NCBI GenBank assembly: GCA_013397935.1
Contig: VZRN01004245.1
Location: 1,741,689 to 1,805,688 of the forward strand
Origin: Dasyornis broadbenti
Taxonomy: Eukaryota; Chordata; Aves; Passeriformes; Dasyornithidae
Direction of reading: 5' to 3'
DNA length: 64,000 bases
The notes under the pieces were generated by a model. It ran no database searches. It was not told the DNA's origin and saw only the letters and a list, made by a program, of their open reading frames with translations. This document shows, piece by piece, positions 26,101 through 38,100 of the stretch. The position numbers were made by a program, and so were the translations under genes. Each line of letters starts with the position of its first letter. Positions within the stretch are counted from its first letter, which is position 1.

Positions 26101-29100
26101 AAGGACTTACGGTAAGGATGGAGAAAAAGCAAGAACAATAAAAAGTACTTTCAGGGGGATGGCTTTCAGTGGTATAATTAAACTTGATGAGTAAGGGAAG
26201 TTTAAAGCTGAAGGCAAATACGTTTTCCACTGCTGAGGTCGCAAGGGATAAGGTAAAGAATGAGAGCACCAGAGTTTTGGGGCAGCAATTTAAATCTCTC
26301 TCTTTAGCTCCGCAGCATGGCTCTTTCCTTTGTGCTTATTTCTTTTTTATTATAAAACCTGCGCTTATGTTATAAACCTCACTTATGTATTTCCTATAGT
26401 ACACTATAAAAACAAGCGAACAAACAAGAAAACTCTTTATTTTCCAGCTTGTTAAAGTAGCAAATGGTTCAGCTTTTAGTCAAGAAATGTAACGAGATCC
26501 CTAATACCAAACAGTGCATAAAGAGCTGGATGAAGTCCCTGTATTTGTAAAACAGCTTTAAGTTTAATTAAAGCCAGGAGTATCTAATTTTCATTACTGT
26601 AATAAGTTCTTGTGCAAAAAATCTCATATTTGAGAGTAACCTGGTCTAGTAGTAGGTGTCCCTGCCCATGGCAGGGGGTTTGGAACTAGAAGATCTTTCA
26701 GGTCGCTTCCAGCTGAAACCATTCTGTGATTCTGTATTCTGGCAGCTCAAAGAAACATGAGTGATTGATTGATTGATTGTTGTTGTTGTTTGCAGTGCCT
26801 CCAAAGCCAATTCATCTGCAGAAGGCAACATACCAAACCCCTAGGCATAAAGCTTTAACAAATCAGAAACCAAGAATGGAGGAGGAGACACCTGCTGCTG
26901 TTTCTAGTGTCGCAAAGGAGAAGTCCAGTAAAGTGTCAGATCTCATCAACCGTTTTGAGGGAGGCAGGTATGTAAGAGAATGGGAATTGGTTTGTAACTC
27001 TCTTTGCTGTCTGGGGGTTGTTGGCACTTGAAGCTGAGAGGGAGAATGTTGGTACCGTGGTAGGGCTAACTCCTATCCCTGCCAGAGGACTTGATGGCAA
27101 AACTGCATGTGTTTTGAAAATTGTGGGAGCCAACTGTGTATTTGGCTTTATAATTTTCCCTCAAAAAAAAAAAGAAACCAATTTGTAGCATTTAAAAAAA
27201 AAAAAACCCTGGAAAATGTCAGCAGTTTGAAATCAGTTTAATATTGAAGCTAATATTAAAGACTTTTGTTGCAGAAGAAAAAAATGCTTACTTTTAGAAG
27301 CAAATAGAAAAACTTGAAATCCTGATTTTGTTTTCATGCTGTCTTAACTCTTATTTGTGTGAAGAGGGTGAACTCTCCAAGTTATTTGTAGTGGTATGGC
27401 ATACATTCTCTAAATGGTTTGCTTTATAGTGCTTGGTGATTTTAGTGGAAAAGCTCAGTGTCCTTGAGTTTTGATTCTGCGGTTTATGGGAAACATTTGG
27501 AACTTTGGGCAGAACGAACCACAGTGAACACTGCTTTCACAAAATGGTGCTACTTGTGTGTCTTTAATGAGACGCATGTGATGCATCTCTAAGTAGATGC
27601 AGGATAAGCTCTGAAAGAGAAGTTTCACATATCTGCTGTGTATAAAGAGAGCGACTTTCCCGAAAGCCCATGGCAGAGGAACAGCTCCACAAACAGAGCA
27701 GTGACAGTTGAGCATTGCAAGTTTTGAATGGGATTTTCTCGTGTTCCCTTGAGTTACTGGTGTTCCAAAGGGATGCCCCCTGAGGGAATGAATGCACCAT
27801 GTACAGCAGAGCGTGACCTTCTGTGGAGCCAGAGTATTAAGACTTTCATTGAAAGAATTTCCCCTCAAGATGGGTGAAATTTAATCCTTCGTACGGATGC
27901 AGCTGAGCATTGCAAAAGTTCATTTGTCCATTGGAATAGAAATAATTCCAGAGCTTCATCTGCGAGAAACTTTGGTCATTAGGCAGAGACTTTAATTGCG
28001 CTTGGTCATGACAGGTGCTCAGCGATGGGAAAAAGAGATTACTGCAGCACTGGAGGTCCTGTGAATTCTGTTAGCACAAGTCTCTAATCCTGTTATCACT
28101 TTGTTTCCCAGCCTTCCTCCAAAGCATCACCCAAGTCTTACACAGTGCAGTATTCTTAGAAAAAAAATTTTACCTTTCCTGGAAGAAAACTTGTCAGGTT
28201 CATTGTGCCCTACAGCACTGGGCCCTACATTTCTTTCTCCTGTACCTGCCTGCTGCATTGTGCAAGAAGCTTTTCCATATTGGACAATCAAGGGAAGCTA
28301 TAAAGGAAGAAAGAAAAGTTTCTTGTTCACAGACCTTTAAAAGTAGGGACATTTCATGCACTATGGAAAGCTGAGTTGCTTTTGGGCAACATCATTCATT
28401 AGGCACACCCTGTAATACCTGTCCAAAAAATTTTACTCAAGTCTATGATCTCTGCTTATGAGAAACTTCCATAACTAGCATGCTGAGTTCTGGAATATCC
28501 TGCTTTGGCTGTGGAGGTAATTCCTGGTTTTTGAATGAGCTCAACTCACAAAATGTGTCTTCTGTGAAGCTGAACTTCACTTCTCATTAGTGGTCTTGAA
28601 ACAGCTAGGTAGCATGTTCATGAAGTGCCAAGTGTGATTGTCAACTATAGTAACTTCTTTTCATTAGTCTTTACAGCCCACGAGCATGTAGACATGGCAG
28701 AAAGTTAATTAAACCTCTTTACACTGTGCAGGCAATTGAAATATGTATATTAATTTTATCCTGGAGTTCAGCTTATTTAATTAAAAAAGGCATAATCTTT
28801 ACATGACTAAAGAAAAACTTATTTAAATTTCTTTTGGTTTTTGCTGGAAGAAGATAAAGCCCGTGTAAGGGTTTTTTTGATCTGTGTGCACAGATGTTCA
28901 GAAGATGTTTACAATATTTGTGTAAGGTATCCTATAAATAAGGAGTAAAAATACAGTTTGTAAGCAGTAATCATCTTTCCAGAAGGTGGAGGTCCATACT
29001 AGGAACAAAGTGTTAGAGGGCAGTCACACTTTATTGCAAGTGGATATGGCCTGTTAAATGTACTTCAGGTTCCAATAATTTATCTTTTATTAATTGAACT

Positions 29101-32100
29101 ATAGGGTAGCCAAGCAGTTTTACAGAGCAGTCTACCATTTATATCAGCCTCAAAATCTCAAAAATAAAACAGAAAGAGTGAGTGAAAGGGATGAAGAAGA
29201 GATAATGTGTTTAAAACAGAGATAAAGTTTGGAGGAAAAAGATCTTCAGAAAAGATGCAGCATGACAAGAGGACACTGCTAAATAAGGAAACTAATGAAG
29301 AAATGGGATAAAAATATAAAGGTCTCCTGTAATATGCTGAACTAAGAAAACAGATGCTAAATGTTCTTGGATGTGTTTGATTAATTTTTTATAATTAAGG
29401 AGCTGTTAATGAATAGGCTACTTAAGTTAGTTTAGCAGTGGACTGGGACTTGGGAAACCACGAGTCTTGCTCCATTTCTGCCAATAATCTTCTGGGGCAC
29501 TTTGGGCAAGTTGCAGCATCCATCAGTTTCTTGGTTTCCTGCTCTGTTACATGGAGCGAAGAATAGAATCCGTGAGGTTGCAAAAGATCAAAGAATCCAA
29601 GTGTTAACCCAGCACTGCCAAATCCATCAGTAAACCACGTCCTTGAGTGCCAGCTCTTCACATCTCTTAAATAACCTCCAGGGATGGTGGCTCAAAGTCG
29701 TTCCTGGACACCCTGTTCCAATGCCTGACTACCTTTTCAGAGTAGAAATATTCCCTAAAACCCCATATAAGTCTCCCATACACATGAGATTCAAGGCACA
29801 CAAAAATGCAATGGCTCGGTGTAGACAGAGCTCTGGGTTTCCAGTAGGAGATGCATGTTTGTGTTTTAATGCATTCCAGGTCTCAATGACCTGAACTTCC
29901 CAGTAGTAACACAGGATAAAAATGGTTTGGGATGTTGGTTATATGGTGCAACTCTCTAATTCCCCATATCAGGATTTTCTGGAAGTCCACGTTTAACTCT
30001 TCTCTCATCAGCGTTTTGTTTGCTTGGTGTTTTTAGCTCGCTGAATCCTAGCGATTTGAAGAAAGATTCCTCTGTCCTCCACATCACTAAAACTCAAGGA
30101 AGATATGGGTCAACACCACCACCTCAGCCAAAACTCCCCTCCCAGCACTCACTACAGAAACAGGGAAACAGTAACGCTGACCAAACTCAGGTTGCACCAC
30201 TGCCCACGGCCAACGGCGTCGTAGCCCCGGACCAGCCGGAGGATGAGGACCGGAGATCGCCGGATCGTGGCTCCGGCGTGTCCACCCCAGTCCCAGACGA
30301 TGCCATGGACAGCAGCTTGATAAACGGGGAAGGAGAAAGCTCGGGCAGAGAGTCCTTGCAAAGTGTGGCTGCCTGTGAGGAGCAGATGCTCAACAGCTGC
30401 CACAGGACTCCGAGCAGCGACACGCTGCTCCCGTCTGAAAATGAAACTCTAGAAATGAATGCTGATGTGAAGGAAGAACCAGCTGAGGAGATCAGTAAGC
30501 AAGATCAACCTGTAGAGATAAAGGTAAAAAGAGAAGTTGTTTCATTCCTGATATGTTACTGCTTTTTGTATTTTCTTGAGATTTTTGTTTGCAAAAACAG
30601 GCTTCCCAGGAGCAGGTCAGAAAGTTGAAAATATTTTGGTTATTTTTCCTCTGAGAAAAAGATGAGAAAAAAGTCTTACTTTTCTCTTCCCTCACTCTCC
30701 TCTCCTTTGGTCGTCCCCTCATCCCCTGGGCTCTTTCTCCATTAGTTATCTGAGGTTTAAAAAAAGTTAAACTCAAATATGCGTGCCTGTTTAGTTCCAT
30801 GCCTCAGCTGTGCCAGACTACAGGGGACACATGTTCATGGTGTATATGAAATAAAATGCCATGTGTAGTAAACTGCAGCGACAGAGCTTCAGGCAGAACT
30901 GTTGTGTGAATCCCTGACTTGGATGTAGTTGTGGAGCCAAAGCTGGAAAGGCAGTGGCAGTCTGCTGGTGATCAGATAGAGGCAATGTTCAGAGTATGCT
31001 AAATATGTGCCTTTTTAGCAAGGAGAGCTTCTGTCGTGAGCAGTTTGAGCTCCCTTGTAAGGAAGGTTTTAAATACTTAGGAGAAGTAAGTGGGTGGGAG
31101 AAAATCTGCCTTGGGAAATTAATTGCTCAAAAATGGTGCATATTTTTCACATGTAAAAGTGTGGCTGACCCTCCCGGCCTTCCCCTTCACCACAGAGCCA
31201 AGCAAGGGCTGAGTGCTGCTAAAGCTCCTCGCTCCTGGTCAGGAGTGCCCCTGCAGCAGCCAATGCAGAGCTTGAATTTGGTCAGCTGGGGGTCACATAA
31301 ACGCACGCTTGGAGGTGAATTCTGTGAGTGGGAAAGGTGGCTCTCAAATTCTCGTGTGTTACAGGATGAAATATCCTGGGTAATGACAAGAAGGTGATGG
31401 GTTGTGTGGGTTTTCTTGTTTGTTTTAGGGGTTGGTTTTTTGGTTTTTTTCTTCCAGGAATGAATGAATGTTATGATTGCCACCTAAACATAAGCCTGGG
31501 TACAGTCCAAGGCACTTCTGGCCTGCCACCCCTGTCATTGTGTTCCTATCTCCCGCTGGGTAATGCCTGTTCCCCCTCTCTGTGCCTATAAAGTGCTGAA
31601 TTCTCAGTGGGCAATGATGTTAAAATCGAATCCAAGTCACGCAGTAAGGTGCTGGCAGCATTTTCAGGAAAAAGCTGAAAAGGGAAGCAGTTCTGTTTTA
31701 AAGCTCAGGAAGGAGCTGGGAAAACGCTAATGGCAGCAATCTCATTAAAACCTGTCTTGGAGCTGCTGGGACCAGCACGTGTGATCTGTCTTATATTGAC
31801 ACTTGAGTCAGCTTGTGAGGTGTAAAGTGACTGTAGCTAGATGTGTATTGTTCAGCGGTGCTTGAAGGGTGAAAAACCAAGCCAGACCCACGCAGGATGG
31901 CTTTTAAGCCTGTACTGGTGCAGAACTGTGTCTGTGAAACCGAACTGGGTCCCAGCAGCCCTTCCTGAGGCATCTTGTGCAGCAAGGACTTCCCCTTCAG
32001 TCTAGTGAGGTTCAGAAGCGTGTCTGCCACCCTTTACAGAATCAAACACGGATTTAGTTCTGGTTAGGGCAACCTCTAGGTGGAAATCAGCCCTGTGGTG

Positions 32101-35100
32101 CTCTGCTGCCGTGCTGTCCGGATTAGGGGAAGGATGATGAGCAACAGGAGAGTTCTGGTGGAGCTTTAAGCTGTTGCTGTGTCCAAGGAGGCGCTGGTAA
32201 GAAGTAAGAGCATTAAACAATCTGTGATTTTGCTAAATACCTACTTAGTCATTATAGAATATTAAAACTGGCATGCAGTCAAGTTCAAACTGCACAGGGT
32301 AACGGCACTCTCCTGCCCTTTTGATTAAAAATGTGGGTACAACTGAATGAAAGCAAAAGGAGCAGATGCATGTGAGTCATAGTCAAACTTTGTGTTCTGC
32401 CTCTCATACATGTATTTTGGTACTGATGCAAAGTATCTTGGCTCTTGCATGCCAGGTTTCTTAGCTCAGGAAAGAGAAGAAAGTGGTGCTCTCGCTCTTT
32501 GTAAAGGTGTATGTGTACAGTAGAAGTGATCTGAAGTCCGCTGCTGGAAGAGGTGAATTAAATTGGGGGCTGGTGCAAACCAGAGTAGAAGTTACTTTTT
32601 GGACTTGGAAAAAAAGGCTTGTTTTGAAATAGTGTTGCTCCCACAGTTATTTCCCCCCTTATCACTGTGCCTCTGACTAAAGACAGATTATTGCAGGTTC
32701 TGGAAAAAGTTGAGCAAAACTTCTTAAATTTGGCCGTGATCTGAAACAATTTCCCCGAACAACCAGAGCAGAGTATGCTTTATTTCTCTTATTTACTGAA
32801 TTAGTTTGAAAGTAATAAAACACAAGCGTAACAAGCAAAAAGACAATTAAAAATGAAAATGCAGCAGAAGCCCCTCCTGTCATAAAATTTGGTTTGTCTG
32901 AATTGCGGAGGCTGAGTAGCACAAGAACATCTCAATCAATTAACTTCCTGAATAATATCTTGTGGGGAATCTGCTGCTGGAGCTCGCTGAAGACAAGAGG
33001 ACAAATGTGTCAGTGTTTGTTGTGAGACTGTAGGAGACAGGGATACAGACTGCCTGCATGCCACAGATGGAGTAGAAGCCATGGAACATCTTTAATGAAG
33101 TCCTTATATGATGCCTTCTTTTAATGATAATGTTGTGGGCTCTGATGTTTCAGATGCAAAACCTGATGCAGCTTGTGGATGTTTCTAAGTGTAAGGTGAT
33201 GTTTCAGTTTAGCCAGGGTAAAATTTTTGTGGCAAAGTTAATTTTTTGCCAAGAAATGTTTTACTGTTGAAACACTTGGGAGGTTCTGCCAGCTTCTTGA
33301 TGCTATGGTTTTTGGTCTTCTTTAGGAACAGTACCGTGAACAAAACTGTGTAACTTCAGCAACCAAAACAGATGCATAAATCTTCTTGTGAATAGTCACT
33401 TCTTTAGGGATACCAGGATCTTTACTGCTTTCTTGGTTGCTGTGCAAGAAGCACGTTACAGTGCAATTTAAATGGTATTTGTTCACACTCTACTTCTCTC
33501 ACCCTGTCTGTGTTGTTTAATATATTCCTTCAAAGCCCTTGGGGCAAGGGCTATGCCTGAGTAAGAGTGAATCATATCCAGCATCACTGTCATGTTGGCA
33601 GGTATGGGTTTCTTGACAGGAGATGGCTCCGGTTTGGTTTGGATAATAAAAACGTTCATAATTTCACCAGCATTTTTCATACCTCTTCTTAATTTCAGAG
33701 TTCAAAATTACTTAATTTCTTAAGCATCCATAGTAAGTTATTCTAAGGATGAGCAGCTTTGCCCTAAAGAACTCGATCCAGCTGAAACATTTGCTGTCAT
33801 CATTGGAACAGAGATTCAGGTTTGCAGTCACTCCTGCTATTTCGGTCAGCCGATGAAATCCTGTACCTGTGCAGTGTAAATGTTCTCTGTACAGCACACC
33901 AGCCATTTCTGCTTGGTTTTCTGTGTTGGGTTGCCATGTGGTGCAGATTTTCACAGAAGTTTGAAATGTTCCCTGAAATAATTGTTCCCTGAGGGTACCT
34001 TCCCCTCCCCTTAGCAACACCCCCTGCTCCCCCCCTGAGGACGTGCTGAAAGAAAAGCAGCAGCACGGTTTTATGTGATTTTTGCACTGATCTAACCTCA
34101 TAGGTGGGTGTTATAATGCTGGAATAAGAACACACCACAGTGATTAAAAGATAACTCATCCATAATGTGCATTTTTCCCCCACATAGAAGATTCCTCTGT
34201 CAGGTCGTGCAGTTGATGTAGAAAGGAGACACAGGTTCAAGAATTAAGAAGATGTGTAAGGATGATACTGAGAGGGTTGGAAAGCTGTGCTCAGATCATT
34301 TATGTGATATTTCTGTGTTTGTTATGGATGGTTTTTCCTCTCTAAATTAGTTGAAGCAATCTAAAAACTACAGGTTGGTTCTACAGCACTGCTTCAGGGA
34401 GAAAGTGGGGTTCTGGGGTGAGAAAAAAAATAAAATTAAATTGCTGAGGAGCCAGTAACCGCTAGGGTTTTGTCCTCAAGTCCACATGTGATATCCTTTG
34501 TAAAAGGCTGCACTGAACAGCAAGCTGGGGCTGTAAAAGCTAATCCTCCAGCTCCCTGCAACGTCTCTTGACAGCACTTAAAACACAATTCTGTAGATTA
34601 CTGTGGTTGCTATGCTGATTTAAACAGATTTAATGAACAGCTTTGAAGTCACTATTGAAAGCCTGTTTTTAGTGAGGAGGTTTGCCATGCAGCAGTGTGA
34701 CTGTGAGCACTGCAGATTAGAACTGGAATATGTTGAAATTTGGAATACTTATGGAATATCGAAGGGGGGGGGGAAGCCACCAAAGTCTTCTAAATATAAG
34801 ACTGTAATATTCGGTATTCTTCATTTTTGTAAAGGTACTTGCAAATGTTTATCATACTCTTGTGGAAAGCAGTGTGCAGTTTGAAATCAGAAACCACTCT
34901 TTCAAGCACTTCTCTTTATTTATTTTTTTTTTTTTACGAAGACTTTCTATAGTTTGTCTAGGAGTTACCACTTTGCCACGAGCACTGTGATAATGCTGCC
35001 ATTTATTTAGGGAAGACTCTGATATCGTTAGATGTGAACAGACTATGACTAGATCTGGAGAAAGAATCTTGTAATGGAAGTGTCAGTTTGTTGAACCTGA

Positions 35101-38100
35101 CACTTGCAAGCCTGAGGCATTTTCCGAATGTTTTGATATTGTAGAAGGCTGTCCTTTCATGGTTTGTTTTGGAGTAATTTTGCCCAGCAACTAATAATTA
35201 TATATTCTAACATACCTAGTTTCATAATGAAAATCGAGTGAATGTTTTAAGTTTCTGTTCAGCAGAAGAATCAGAAATAAATGTTGCGGAATAAAAGACT
35301 TTAAAATGAAAACTTCCCTTAAAATGCAGAAATGACTTCCAGAGAGACTCAGTGAAGGAGCCCTCTAATTGCAGTCAACAATCATTCAGCAATGAGTGTT
35401 ATCACTGAACATAAAACATTTTGTACCACGTTTTTCAATAATTTTGTTGTGCAAAGAACATGCAGTTCAAACAACTTCTGAAATGGGGCGGGGGCGAGCA
35501 CTGACTGCTCCCATCTGTTCCCTCGTACTCTGCAAATCAGTTCTTGCAGCTCCCAAAGGTCAGTGCTGCTCCATTACCAGGATGTGAGCTGATCTGCTAA
35601 GCAGGGAGTTGGTGCCTTGGCAAAGTTCCCTACACAAACTGGAAAATACGAGATCTTTTAGGCTGTGAGTTTTGGTCTGCAATTTGACTGATTTTTTTTT
35701 TAACATCCTCTTAATTCTTTCACTTTTGTATATGTTGATTGAACTGCGGGAAATTATGTATTTTTCAAAGCTGGTGTTTATTGCTAAATGTTAAACTTGT
35801 ATTTCAGTTGCTTGTTGGACTGTAAGGTAGTCATAAGGATTCTCAAAATTTTTAAATTATTATTAAATTATGTTTTCTTCAGTATCCTAAGAGCTGCTCT
35901 TATTTCCCTCCAGGAGACAGATGAGCAGAAACGTCACAAAATTGCCAACGAACTTCTGCAAACAGAAAAAGCCTACGTTAGCCGACTTGACCTCCTAGAT
36001 CGGGTACTTTGTTCTTGAATTTGCTTTTTTTGTGTTGCCTTGAATTCCCTCAAATGGCTGTGCATAAGTGTGAATATAAATTACATAATATTTTGGTATG
36101 TTTTTTACATTTTGCTGTTTTTTCAGTCAGTCATTTTCTGCTGCCACATGACTTTGCCTGTGCTTCTATTTTAAGAATGCTACATGTTTAATAAGTATTA
36201 GATTTTGTGGCTATTAATGCAATGGGTATAGATGTCACTATAAGCAGTAGCATTTTTTCTCAGACTTCACTGTTTAAATTTCTCAGGTCCAGCACAGAAG
36301 TTTTGTACAAACAGTTGATGAAAAGTAAAAAGTTCTCAACTGACACAAGAATTGTTCAGGCTGCTTAGGGGTCTGAGTAATTGTCCTCATGAAAGTGGAT
36401 TTACACAGCAAACCATATTGTGATGGATATATGGTGACTTTTAAAAGCCAAAGTATTGCAGAAAAATAAAAATTGATTTAGAGAAGTTTAAAAATAATAA
36501 TAAAAAAGATGTTTACTTCCTTCATAGATTTTTCTGATGGGTAATGCACAATTACGTTCCTTGATGTCTTCATAAGTGCATTACTGCTATGTCTGTTTTC
36601 CAAATACTAACTGGAGAGAATTCTGAAAAATGAGTTTCAAACACAGCTGCTCAACTGCTGCCAATGAGAGGAAAGCGGAAGACTGGGGAGGGACTGTTAC
36701 ATTTCTAAACGTGGTTAAAAAGTTGTGTAATATTTATGGTCTTCAAAGTAACCAACAGTCCTGTTGGCAGTGCAGCAAACTGGACATGTTTTAAAGTATA
36801 TGTGACGCTGTACGGCCATTTTCCTTTGAGGACACTTCTGCTGTCTCAGTTGGGGTGATCAAAGTTCCTGTTTCAGACTCTTTTCTTCTTTGGCAAGTCC
36901 TTACCCAGACTTCTGAAGCCCTTTCTGGGGAGCTGCTGTCTGATGGAGCACGGCAGAGGGCTCATGATGCGCATTTTAACAGATGCGCATTTTGTAGCTG
37001 CACCCAGTCAGGTAGAGCCCGCTGATGGAGGAAGAATATATTTATTTTTAAAAGAGACTGTAGTCTAGTCAGAACTGGGCCCCTTCTGTGCTTCTGTGTG
37101 TGGGGACCACTCACAGCCTGCCGGTGTCTTTGATTTCAAGAGGATAAGGGGATGCAGCACACAAGGAACGCGGTGGGGCTGATGGTGATCAGACATCAAG
37201 CTAATTGCAAAGAGCAGAAGAGTGGAAAATACAACTGGGAAAGCTGAGATGATGTGGCTGTTCAAACAGACAGGATGTGTGGAGCTGATCCAAAATGGCA
37301 CTGCTTCAGTTTGGCTCTCCTTGTGTCAGCTCTGCCTGCAGTGCTTACCAGAAAGAAAGTGGAGTGTAAGGGCAGGAGAAGCCTTTCACTCCTCGTGAGG
37401 GAAAAACAATGAATGAGCTCATCACTACCCATCTATATAATTGAAATATTAATGTTGCCTCAGCTGCAGCAGGAGGGATGGAGGGGTGATCTTGCCCTGA
37501 TTTGATAAAATAGGCTGACAGGTTTGGGGCTCTCCTTCTGTCTTGCAGGTATTCTACTTCAGACTGCTGGAGGAAGCCAACAGAGGTTCATTTCCATCTG
37601 AAGTGATTAATAAAATCTTTTCTAACATTTCGTCAATAAATGCCTTCCACAGTAAATTCTTACTTCCAGAACTTGAAAAAAGAATGCAGGAATGGTAAGA
37701 GGCACTTCACTGGTTAATATTCTCCTAAAGCTGTGTCTGTAGGAACTCTCTTGCAGGGTTGAGGTAGGGAAGGTCTCTTCACAATTAGAAGCTCTCCTGG
37801 CCCAGGAGCTCCTGTGAGTAAGAGAACATCTGCTCTTCCACTCTTGCTCAGGATCTGACTCAGCAGAGAACTTGCATCATTTGCTCAAAATAAAGGACAT
37901 GGATCTCACTGAAGCCAGTGGGATTACTCATGGTCAAATGCCTTGCTAAATTAGGGGTTCAGACTCCAGTGATGTGCTACCTGGTGAATTCATTGTGCAG
38001 GATACAGAGTTGAGATAAATAACATGTACAGATCTATCCCAATGTTGAAGTAACCTTTGTTGTTACTGGTTTCTGTAATGAGGTGGGATACAGTCTTTCT

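Larger units (their letters stand above)
8175..26795 (+). other. FGD4: FGD4 intron 1 (18.6 kb); no other gene seen
   Basis: Between the donor gtaagg at 8175 and the acceptor TTTGCAG ending at 26795. ORFs at 24600-25073 and 25551-25985 are the longest, and neither has recognisable domains or codon character. It contains A/T-rich simple repeats (near 20330-20410 and 20960-21005), a 30-base tandem duplication, and a CR1 3' end near its right edge. I see no RNA gene. Confidence 0.65.

Noticed and set aside
30524..30628. Continuation of the exon 3 open frame past the donor
   Set aside because: The consensus donor at 30524, correct phase to exon 4 and loss of FGD4 similarity show that this is intron read-through.
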